DNA from: Aphanomyces cochlioides
Taxonomy: Eukaryota > Oomycota > Saprolegniomycetes > Saprolegniales > Verrucalvaceae
Direction: 5' to 3'
NCBI GenBank assembly: GCA_019828595.1
Contig: JAHQRK010000012.1
Span: 1,860,001 to 1,924,000 of the forward strand
DNA length: 64,000 bases
Below the pieces are notes generated by a model. That model made no database searches and was not told the DNA's origin. It was given only the letters and a program-made list of their open reading frames with translations. A program made the position numbers and the translations under genes. The first letter of the stretch is position 1, and the number at the start of each line of letters is the position of its first letter. Below are positions 21,875 through 30,362 of the stretch, one piece after another.

Positions 21875-23129
21875 ATGCCATCGTCAACAAAGCGATTGAA
21901 CTTGAAGCAAAAGGAAGAACTTCGCTCATTCCACAAGGCAAATGTACACTTGAGCCAAATACAGCTCAGAGAATGGGTCGAACAACAGTATGGTGTCACA
22001 ATTCATCGCACTAACGTTGGCAGAATTCTCAAAGACGACAGACAACTGGAGTCAGCGCAGATTGACGAGGATGTAGCCGCCTCACGTTTCAATTTAAAGG
22101 CCCCAAGGTCAATAGAGCTTGATTCAGCTTTGCTTGAATGGGTTCAACTCTGCAGGGCAAACAACATTGCTTTGACAGACCAACTCATACAAGAAAAAGC
22201 TAAATCTCTCGCTCATACCCTCTTATTGCCACCTGAGCACCTCGTCTTCTCAAAGGGTGGCTCTCAAACTTCAAGCGAAGACATAACTTGCGCTGTTTCC
22301 GTTTGCATGGAGAATCCGGATCAGTGAATCCCAGTGATGTGACGAAAGGAAGACAAATGCTTCTAAGTTATACTATGCTGTATGACAAGCAAGACATATT
22401 CAACATTGATGAATGCGGTCTCCTGTATGACAACCCTCCATCCACTTCCATTGCTCGTTCCAAGTCGAATGGTATCAAGAAAAGCAAGAAACGTATAACC
22501 GTTGCGGTTGCTGCCAATGCGGCTGGGATCGAGAAGTTGAAGCTTTTCTTCATTGGGCGCGCAAAAAAGCCCCGATGCTTTGGACGCATGACGGCTGAAC
22601 AAGAAAGCTTGGATGACTTTGCAGCTCTTTGGTACCTGGATACAGGAACTTGACGAGAGGATGCGAGCCGATCGTCGCCAAATCTTGCTTGTTTTGGACA
22701 ATGCGTCGTCGCACAATGTTCAGAAACTATCGCTTTCAAACCTTGCTTGTTTTGGACAATGCGTCGTCGCACAATGTTCAGAAACTATCGCTTTCAAACG
22801 TTCAGGTACTGATGCTTCCTCCGAATCTTACCTCCGAATTGCAGCCTAAGGATGCTGGAATCATCGCTGCTTTCAAGAGCAAGTACAAGAGGAAGTTGAT
22901 ACGCTATGCCACGGAGCGTCTTGAGGCTTGCCTGGCTGGTGATCCGTCTTCACTTGGAAAAGTTCGAAAATCTCCCTATGCTGTTGATCAGTTGACATCC
23001 ATGCGTTGGTGTACCGATGCTTGGAGTGAGGTATCAACGTCAACGATCGTCAATTGTTGGAATCATACTGGTATCATTCCCTCAATAACCCTCTGGGAAC
23101 AGTTTTCGATGCTTCAAATCAACCAATGA
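21875..23129 (+). pseudogene. Pogo/Tigger DDE transposase, frameshifted
   Basis: From the ATG at 21875 the N-terminal CENP-B-like helix-turn-helix region (KQKEELRSFHKANVHLSQIQ) is readable, then the frame breaks. Catalytic-core landmarks appear in successive frames: FNIDECGLLYDNPP, FFIGRAKKPRCFG, LVLDNASSHN and NLTSELQPKDAGIIAAFK. Breaks lie near 22255, near 22595 and at a 58-bp tandem duplication (22684-22799). The gene is therefore inactive. When intact, such enzymes cut and paste DNA at TA sites. Confidence 0.8.
22684..22799 (+). repeat. 58-bp perfect tandem duplication over the transposase active site
   Basis: Positions 22684-22741 and 22742-22799 are identical. The unit codes for the second catalytic Asp motif (DNASSHN). 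Because 58 is not divisible by 3, the duplication shifts the frame. Confidence 0.95.
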
Positions 23130-23197
23130 AATTTACATATTCACACTTGACACGCTAGATCACACTTGGCACGCCAAATCTAGCGTGTCATCTACTA

Positions 23198-25195
23198 CTC
23201 CGTCCGAAAATAAGTGGAAGAGCCGGTGGATTCATGATTACGTCAAGTGAATGAGTGCAACCTTTTTGAATTAATAACCTTTATTATAGCATGTCAACAT
23301 CAAGAATACAATATAACTTACAATTAGACAGTTCTATGAAGAATAATAAGCTTCTAAAATCAATAACAAATGAGATACTTGCTCGCCTCTGCGATCTTTC
23401 GGCAAAATATGTAATGCATGCACACAAAGACACGAACCTCCATAATATAATATACAAAAGAAGGTGCAGAGTCTGCTGCATTTTCCATAGAAATACCAAG
23501 TCATCACAAACACAAAAACCTTTCAAATTACATATATTCTCATTGTTTTCAAAACTGGATCACTTGTCGATTCCACAATCATTTGGTCGAATTCATCACA
23601 CAAGAAGTCTTCATCGCCAACACGAAGCTCCTCAAGCGCATTGCACAGTGCAAGATCTTCGGCCAATTCGACAGACTCCTTTGCGGCGTTGATTTGATGC
23701 TCTTCTTCATCCTCGCCGTCAAGTAAAGCGCGTGCAGCTGTCACAATCTCGCGTGGACATTCAGGCTGCTCAGGAAGCGGCCTTGTCGCTCAAGTTGGGA
23801 CTTGTTGATATGGGGAATCTTGTAATCGTTGGCTCCATTACATTTGAGAATTTCAATCATGACTTGTTGTAGTGTTCTAAAGTTAGCCAGCAGTGTAGAG
23901 TAGGAAATATCTTTCCAAGCTGAGGTGACATTCATGATAATATCATCAATTGAGTTGGCGTCTCGCTTGATTTGGTTGCTTTGTAGGGCTCGAAAAAAGC
24001 CCAAGTCTAGCACATTGAGATCGGGAAAATTCGGCGGTTGGCAAACAACACATATTCGAAACCCTCCAGAGTGACCAGATTCGAAAACACCAACATCGTC
24101 AAATTGAACGTGGGGTGCAACATTGTTCTGTTGCAACTTGATTGTCTTAAAAGAACAAAGGGGCTATTGAGCCTTTATAGCAGGGATAACCTTGTCAATC
24201 AGCAAGGACTTGTAGACCACACGATTCACAGACAGTGGTGCTGTGACCAATGTGCCTTTGGCTCTATTTTTGCTTGATCGGACAGCGGCAGTCATACGTC
24301 AGTGGCCAGCACCCAATTTTGCCATCCACCATTCGCTTTTATCGCTATCCCAACGAGGTTTGGTGACGGCACATAGAAACATGACCTTAGAGAAAATTCA
24401 ATCAATCTATCAATATGGTTGTCTACTTTGTAATGAAGTTTTTGTTTTGGTGTGCCTTGTAGGTGGCGTTTCGTCGGGGAGACCATAAAATGTGCATTTG
24501 GCGACTTTGAGGAAAAAACATTTTTCGTCGACATGGACGTAATTGTCTATGCTATCGACGCTCGAATCTGAAGTAATGTGGCTCAAAGCCCACTTTCTAC
24601 GGAAGTTTAAGTTTGCTGGTGTCAGTTGTGGCTTCAATGGTCGAGTATATTTCTTGAAATATGCTGCTTTGAACCTGTCATAGAGTACTGATTTGGGAAT
24701 TCCTGTCGCTGCAGCAAGGTCTCGGAATGTGCCTCTGTCTTTTGCAGTAGTTGGCCTTATTCGCTCGAGGAGGTCAGGATACATTAATTTTCGCCAACAA
24801 CGTCCTTTGCGCCTGCTAGTCACCTTGCCATATAGCCTAGTAGTGCGTTCTCGACCACGATTCCATATCCTGTAAATGGACTGTACTGATACATTGTAAG
24901 CATCAGCAAGTCGAGGTACTGTTCCAGGAGGCAGTTTTCCATTTGCTGATACCTCTAGGAGGCATCTAAATATCTCTTCACGCTGCGAATCACTCAGGTT
25001 GGGCTTGCTGCCTCGTCCTGAAGCTGGTCTTGTGGCTTGGTCCTCCATGTCAAATCGACAAAAGTGAAGTGGCGACCGCCACCACCAAAACAGTCTCCTC
25101 TCAGAATCAATAGTTACCACATTATTTGTTATTCGAGGAAAACGCCAAATTGCCGCATGGAGCTCACCGGCTCTTCCAATTATTTTCGGACGGAG
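23198..25195 (-). mobile_element. Mariner-like element with plant/Stowaway-type termini
   Basis: The left end reads CTCCGTCCGAAAATAAGTGG and the right end is its inverse with one difference (CCAATTATTTTCGGACGGAG). The inverted similarity continues through GAAGAGCCGGTG. A TA flanks both ends (23196-23197 and 25196-25197); because CTAC precedes both ends, the borders could be three bases further out. These termini closely resemble those of plant mariner/Stowaway elements. The transposase runs on the minus strand. The element sits inside Harbinger-type sequence. Confidence 0.8.
23523..25048 (-). pseudogene. Mariner-like transposase (plant-type), frameshifted
   Basis: From the ATG at 25048 an N-terminal helix-turn-helix region (LSDSQREEIFRCLLEVSANG, then VPRLADAYNVSVQSIYRIW) and the first catalytic motif YVHVDEKCFF are readable to about 24420. 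The frame then shifts, a stop occurs near 24300, and the remaining core appears in other frames: QNNVAPHVQFDD and QPPNFPDLNVLDLGFFRALQ at 23741-24136. A last shift near 23745 leads to an acidic C-terminal end at 23523. The NxPDLNxLDLGFFR block is characteristic of the plant-type mariner branch. Several lesions make it inactive. Confidence 0.8.
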
Positions 25196-25253
25196 TAGTA
25201 GCATGCACGCTTTCCGCATAGCAAGCAGTAGAATACGGATACAAAGAAAGAAT

Positions 25254-25495
25254 GGACGACTTTTGGGATGAGTGGACCTCGAAGACGACGACGTCGAAGT
25301 GGCTGTCGCGATTGCTGAGCTCAATATGCTGAGAAATGGTGCCCAAAATAAGCAACGTGGAGGGTCCAGAAGCGGCAGAAGCGCGAACATTTTGCGCTGC
25401 CGCGGTGTCTACGCCATCCTGCTTGATGCTGACTACTGGGGTCCAAGTCCAGTCTATCCGTCGGCGTACTTCCGCAAACATAACCAACCCTGAAG
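25254..25495 (+). pseudogene. Fragment of PIF/Harbinger transposase N-terminus
   Basis: The ATG at 25254 codes for MDDFWDE. A shifted frame then codes for an acidic stretch (VDLEDDDVEVAVAIAELNML) and GGSRSGRSANILRCRG...YPSAYFRK, the pattern seen just before the catalytic domain in Harbinger transposases. The DDE domain itself is absent. It is the only coding remnant of the element whose ends are at 21655 and 25746. Confidence 0.5.
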
Positions 25496-25815
25496 TTCCC
25501 TTGTCCTACACGTCGACCATTTGCTTGAGTGAGGAGCGACGAATCCGAGCTGTGTCGAGGAAACGCCGATGGCGACTGGTCTGACGGCTCGAAGGATGGT
25601 TCCTCTTGTTGTGTTCTCATTGGCTAGCTGGGAAAATGTGAACTGAAAGGCTATTTTGCGCTAAGAAATGGTGTGTGTGTAACGCACGCTAAACGATCAA
25701 AATGTGTGCCATTAGCGTAATAGCGTGGCCCCTGGTGGGGTTGCTCTCAGGCAATCACACCAAATTTTGAGTGAGTAACGCACGCTAGATTGGATTTAGC
25801 GACAACGCTATTACT

Positions 25816-26101
25816 GTAGCTCTCCAGTCTAGGTGTACATGTACAGCAAGTCCGTGACGACTACGAAAGCTCCTTGAAAGGGATTACAGACGAGGATGAT
25901 GAATGTGGAATCGTCTGCAGTGGCAGCTTCAGTCGGAGATATCCATGCCACGGGGAGCTTATATATATGAGCGGCCCTCACAATGCCCTCGTCCTGTTCT
26001 TCTTTACTCACGTGACGTGGTTGATCACCGACCAATGTACAGTGTATCCCAGTCGTGTCTTCGGAAGCGAACTCGTCAAGATCCCCAAGAGATTCTCCAC
26101 A
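25816..26101. other. Stretch between the transposon nest and a small ORF
   Basis: Open frames exist on both strands with no ATG-started candidate I can defend. Confidence 0.3.
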
Positions 26102-26362
26102 ATGACGTTAGAAAGTAGCAGTAGTGAGAGATTCCACGCCCTTCGACAGTCATGGGATGAATATATCACTCATCGCGAGAGGAAGCTCTTCACCAGTGAG
26201 TTGAAAGTGCTCTGGACGCACTCTGAAGCGTGGCGATCGTGGCAGTATTGCCATGTTGCGATATTCCACGAAGTAACACTCGATGAACCGGACTCTCTTT
26301 CGCAGGCGAGATGGCTTCAACTTATTGAGCAAAGCGTCACCTCGCTTCTACAAATTGTGTGA
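26102..26362 (+). CDS. Small hypothetical ORF, possibly a gene remnant
   Basis: The ATG at 26102 opens 86 codons with good helical composition (ERFHALRQSWDEYITHRERK...SQARWLQLIEQSVTSLL). The frame is open upstream to about 25874 without another ATG, so an upstream exon may have been lost to the adjacent transposon insertions. No family is recognised. Confidence 0.3.
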   Translation: MTLESSSSERFHALRQSWDEYITHRERKLFTSELKVLWTHSEAWRSWQYCHVAIFHEVTLDEPDSLSQARWLQLIEQSVTSLLQIV

Positions 26363-27249
26363 CCACGCGAAATGTTGTCATCATAGGCGTCGGATCTTTC
26401 TTCCACACTCTTCGGACCGCTTGAGCCAGTGAATTCCAACATGAACTGTGTGACAACAAGGGCGCGGCCTGGAGGAGGGAGCCTACAGCGTCGTGCCAAT
26501 CTCGAGATCATCCTTTAACACTCGAGGACACAAGTCTGGGCATATGCCTCCCCCGTGCTATCGACTGGTCCATGCTGTCCCGTCCATCATATCAGCCTCC
26601 ATGCGGTCTAAATGCAAGCCACGGCGCTAGAGAGCGCAATTCCAATCCATCCTCGTGGGTGTGGTGTCCAACCTCTATGCATCCTCCATTGGATTTCCTT
26701 GAGACGGTCGTGAACCCACACCCAGGTCGACTATTTTGCCATCACCCATGAACAACACCACAGTCGTCTTTTCTATCACCGACGGCAAACCAGCTGGACG
26801 CCAACTATTTCGATCACAATTGCTCTGCGGCCTCAGTCTCAACGCGACGCGCCATGCTCATTGAAAACTCGTCATCGATGGGCGCACCATCTCGCTCTTC
26901 TCACGTTACATCTCTTCCGTGGTGGAATATATATTTATGGAGCCTTCCATCTTGACCTCCGTTGTCTGGTCCAATCCAGCGACCATCGCGGTCGGAAGAG
27001 TGTCGGAAGTAGAGAAAGCGAGCACCTGATGGTCTTTATATTGTTGACAGCAACAACACGCGATGTACGTCAAAGTGCAGTGGCATGAATGGTGGTGATC
27101 GCGTCAATGTGTAATGGTTGGCATGGTGCTGTCGCGTGTGAAAATTTCACTTTGCGTTTCACCGGTTTCATCCTCGTCGACTTGTTTTTTTGATTTCAAC
27201 TTTGTCACAGTGTTGAAGCGTGTCTGGCCACTACTCATCTTTCTCCGCC
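26363..27249. other. 0.9-kb stretch without a recognised gene
   Basis: Only short ORFs are seen. The last 100 bp are presumably the promoter of PX member C. Confidence 0.4.
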
Positions 27250-27825
27250 ATGTCTCCTCTGCTCTCGAATAAGTCCTTGGCGGCGGCCACGACGACTTAT
27301 GCGTTCCAGGTCGCGTGCCGGGAAACCAAGACGAGCTGGACATTGCGACGACGGTATGCCCATTTTGTGGACGTCCAGAATAAACTCTGCCAGCTCGATC
27401 GCGCGTCGATGCGACTACCGAGCGTGCGATCTCTCTTGCGACCAATTGTCGAGACGGAACTCACGACGCTCGATGCGTCCAACCCGTTCTACGACCAACT
27501 CCAGGCATTTGCAGGCAAACTAGCTCAGATCCGACTCGAGTGCATGGCCCTCGCGACCGTGCCGCAACAGAACGACCGACTGCTCTACATGATGAACGAA
27601 ATCTACGCGCTCCTCACCGCCTTCCTCCAAGTGCCACCGATGCAAGTCGAGGAAGAATTGCGCTGCGTCGTTGCGACGGCCAGCTGCCGCTCAGACGTTG
27701 TCAACCAAATGCTCGACCTCCTTGATACCTCGTCGCCGTCCTTCTTGATCTTTGAGCTCAACGACATCTTTCGACTGCGCAACAAATGCCACCACTCGAC
27801 TCCATCCTCTCTGCCCGTTTGCTGA
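27250..27825 (+). CDS. PX domain protein without RING (array member C)
   Basis: A single exon of 191 codons starts at the ATG at 27250 (an in-frame GTG lies 30 bp upstream). The PX core is recognisable by TKTSWTLRRRYAHF and the helical block LAQIRLECMALATVP...MMNEIYALLTAFLQVPPMQVEEELR, which matches the same block in A (TIYNQLTEFLQVPEPQFHQE). The loop normally containing PFPK and a D.deI helix is altered (ETELTTLDASNPFYDQ). The protein ends about 40 residues after the PX domain with no cysteines arranged as a RING. It may be a truncated member or a competitive PX-only form. Confidence 0.75.
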   Translation: MSPLLSNKSLAAATTTYAFQVACRETKTSWTLRRRYAHFVDVQNKLCQLDRASMRLPSVRSLLRPIVETELTTLDASNPFYDQLQAFAGKLAQIRLECMALATVPQQNDRLLYMMNEIYALLTAFLQVPPMQVEEELRCVVATASCRSDVVNQMLDLLDTSSPSFLIFELNDIFRLRNKCHHSTPSSLPVC

Positions 27826-28089
27826 CGCCAGCTCGATGGAAGAGCGGCGCTGCTCTTCTTATAGCATAGACTCCCCTATTTAATACACCAACTGATCCTC
27901 CTCCATAATCCAGCTAACTTCGAGAGCTACTAGTACACATTTCCATCTTTCATTAAAGTTGAATGCTTCTGGTGTCCGCGGAGCTCAGCGGCCATGGACA
28001 TCAAGCTTGTCTTGTCGCCATTGCTGTGCGAACTTGTAGCATCAAACCATGGCGGCACACGCGGCGTGGAAATTGTCCCAAGACCGTCC

Positions 28090-28362
28090 AAGCATGCCCA
28101 ACGCGACAGCGCTATTCCATCACGCTAAATCCAATCTAGCGTGCGTTAACTCAAAATTTGGCGTGATTGCCTGAGCAAGCCCAACGGTCATATCCTCTAC
28201 GTTTCGGGACTTTATGGCATCGACCACGCCAGACGCTATTCAGCACGCCAAATCTAGTGGAAATTCTAGCGTGACACCGTTGGGCTTGAATTTGCCACGC
28301 TAGAACGCTAAATTCTACTAGTATTTGGTTAGCGGGTTAGCGTGGCCGCGTTGGGCATGCTC
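28090..28362. repeat. Intact MITE (PIF/Harbinger-type), 273 bp
   Basis: Inverted termini AGCATGCCCAACGCG (left) and CGCGTTGGGCATGCT (right) bound a short element with no ORF and many CACGCTA/TAGCGTG motifs. Read in reverse it matches the two pieces of the split copy at 21472-21654 and 25747-25815. Candidate target repeats (TCC/TCA) are imperfect. Confidence 0.75.
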
Positions 28363-29183
28363 TCAGTCCTCTGTTGTGTGGAAGCACAGGATTACGCGAC
28401 GATCTGCGCTCCTTCAAATCGTCGTCACGGCAAAGACCAGATGAACTCATCCTTCACCCATCGCTGGGCTCTCGTCATGGGATATCATTCTCGATATTCA
28501 GTCATCATGAAGGCTAAAATGCGAGCAAGGGCAAGTATAATAGCAGGACTTGGAACTACTCGTACAGGGGAGATCAGAGGGGGATGGCCTTCTCCCTCCT
28601 GCGTTGATTCCTGTGCATGTACCATCTCCCCAGGGGCAAGCCTTGGGATCAAGCTATCCGCAGCAGTGTCAATGAAGTCCCCATCCCTTGCACTCTTCGC
28701 TCCAGTCTTGTCTCCAGTCTCTGCTGTTGTACGAACTTGTCACAATGCCCAGAGCACATCTCATGCTTTGCTGTCACAACGACTTGACAGGTCTTCATTC
28801 TCTGCGACTGAACGAACCCCCTGACCGTCCCCAACGTCTCGTCACTACAAGCTGAGCCCATCGACGCCGCTGGTGATTTCAGGGCAGATAAGATCACGTT
28901 GGAGCATGGAATTCAGCTCGTGGTTCGTGTCGAACTGACTGACTGGCATTGGGGGAAGCAATAGATCGAAGTGGACAGTGTCCAAGAGAGCCCCCTCCTG
29001 CTCTGGTGAACTGAGGGAGCCTCCTCCTGGACGTATGGGCCTCTAACGTTACGTGGTCGTTGCGGGGCTTTGTGCTGGTCAGTGGCTAGTGGCTAGACGA
29101 TCGCAATAGTAAATATTAACGCAGTTACGACTGGAGCTCTCCGTTCGAGCTGAACGATCCGCTCCCTCATTGCATGAACAAGT
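28363..29183. other. 0.8-kb stretch without a clear gene
   Basis: Long ORFs overlap on both strands (for example 28342-28824, +) but their composition is poor and no motif is seen. Confidence 0.35.
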
Positions 29184-29885
29184 TCATGCTTGAGTCAGAG
29201 GGGCGAGAACGCCGTAGAGCGATGCCTTTCGACACAACGGGCAAGTGCAGTTGTCGCTGAGCCAGTCGAGAAGACAATCTTGATGGAATCCATGGCCGCA
29301 GTGGAGAGCCACGATGGTGCCATGGACTTGGGTTTCGAGGCAAATGGCACAAATGTGTTGCGGCTTGATGGGCGAGATGATATTCGTCAGTTCGACTTGA
29401 CGGTGGAAGTTGGGCACGTCCAGGAACGTATCGAGGTGTCGCTGCAGAAGTTTCGTGTGGAACACAGGAGGTAAAGCTTGTGCCTGCATTCGCAACGTGA
29501 CCAAGTGCGTCGTGATGTTTCCAAGAGCTGCACAACGCGCAGCTTTGACTGCTTTCGTATCCGCAAAGAGATTCCGGCTTGGGAATGGCAGCGCTAAGAC
29601 ACAAGCCACGATGTCATGGTGCTCTTGAAGCGAAGCGATGCCTCGGCAGTGTTTCGACACAGCCATGAGTTTGCTTTGGAAGTCACGGAACTCCGAGTAG
29701 CGCTTGCGGACGATCCACCACGTCTGTGTTTCTGCCACGTGAATGACAAACGTGTAGAGCGTGAAGCGTGTCTTGTTGGATCCTCCTCGTCTTGGCAGCC
29801 TCACGACCGTCCGAGCAGACACCTGGACTTGAACACCGCCGTCCTTCATCTCCACTGCGTCGCGTCGGTCGGTTGCAAGGCACAT
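29184..29885 (-). CDS. PX-RING-H2 protein (array member D)
   Basis: A single exon of 233 codons starts at the ATG at 29885; an upstream in-frame TTG at 29909 is less likely. The PX domain has TQTWWIVRKRYSEF and LPFPSRNLFADTKAVKAARC. One C-terminal RING-H2 finger follows (CAICL...CGHGFHQDC...CPLC) with all ligands, ending in RKASLYGVLAP. The PX-to-RING linker is the shortest of the RING-bearing members. A retrotransposon LTR ends 125 bp upstream of the ATG, so the native promoter is largely displaced. Confidence 0.87.
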   Translation of the reverse strand: MCLATDRRDAVEMKDGGVQVQVSARTVVRLPRRGGSNKTRFTLYTFVIHVAETQTWWIVRKRYSEFRDFQSKLMAVSKHCRGIASLQEHHDIVACVLALPFPSRNLFADTKAVKAARCAALGNITTHLVTLRMQAQALPPVFHTKLLQRHLDTFLDVPNFHRQVELTNIISPIKPQHICAICLETQVHGTIVALHCGHGFHQDCLLDWLSDNCTCPLCRKASLYGVLAPLTQA

Positions 29886-30009
29886 GAATCTATTCCCGTC
29901 GTCGGTCAAACAACGTCAATTCCGTTGGCTCTTCCTTCGGGAGTCGTTTCACATCAAGCGAATGTCGTTTCAAGGAGAAGTTACAAAAGATCACGAGATA
30001 TTCATAGAC

Positions 30010-30319
30010 TGTGGAGAGGTAACCCGTGAAAGTTTATCGAACACACCAATAGGGGAGTGCCGCCTCCCTGTCAAATGCAATCGATTAACTTAACACGGTA
30101 AAACCAAATCTGCCGATCTTGGACTTGGTCCTTGGCCGAGGAGTCGCCTTGAACAGGCGCAACCTTTGGGCCGACCAGTCGCCAGATCGCAGTCACTCAG
30201 ACTGACTATGCAATACACAACACCCATCAACTGCATCTTGACAAAGAGCACGACACTCGACTGCACCCGAGGGACAAGTCTGTGTGCGGATGGAGATGGC
30301 TTACCTCCATCACACAACA
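30010..30319 (-). repeat. 3' LTR of the retrotransposon
   Basis: A 310-bp long terminal repeat, nearly identical to the copy at 34594-34903. It lies directly upstream of PX-RING member D. Confidence 0.9.
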
Positions 30320-30362
30320 CCCCCCCAAGCCATGTCCCTCCACGGACAGACTTGGTTTCACA

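Larger units (their letters stand above)
21740..23146 (+). mobile_element. Pogo/Tigger-type element, right end lost
   Basis: A TA at 21738-21739 is followed by CAGTCGTCCCTCGATTTTTG, a typical Tigger/pogo left end. The transposase frame lies inside in the same direction. The matching inverted end is not found downstream, so the right terminus was deleted; the approximate right limit is where TAGCGTG-rich Harbinger sequence resumes near 23147. Confidence 0.6.
21655..25746. mobile_element. PIF/Harbinger-type element inserted into the MITE (middle layer)
   Basis: The ends are perfect short inverted repeats, GAGCAACCCCACC at 21655 and GGTGGGGTTGCTC ending at 25746. They are flanked by the 3-bp direct repeat TCA (21652-21654 and 25747-25749), matching the undisturbed TCAGG site seen in the intact MITE copy. 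Three-base target duplications are the Harbinger signature. The interior retains only an N-terminal transposase fragment (about 25254-25495). Most of its length is two foreign elements inserted later (pogo and mariner type). Confidence 0.65.
21472..25815. repeat. MITE-like element split by a later insertion (outer layer of nest)
   Basis: The left piece (21472-21654) begins GAGCATGCCCAACGCGGCC and is rich in TAGCGTG/CACGCTA motifs. The right piece (25747 to about 25815) continues the same element (AGGCAATCAC...). Read in reverse, the complete copy at 28090-28362 aligns along both pieces, which proves the split. The terminal inverted repeat and the TTA in front are typical of PIF/Harbinger-type MITEs. 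The right terminus of this copy is decayed. Confidence 0.7.

Noticed and set aside
21472..25815. TAGCGTG-rich repeats considered as a CRISPR-like array
   Set aside because: Spacing is irregular and the motifs are mirrored, as expected for MITE subterminal repeats; no regular spacers exist.
28342..28824. Plus-strand 160-codon ORF after the MITE
   Set aside because: It begins inside the MITE terminus, its composition is not protein-like, and the antisense frames are equally open.
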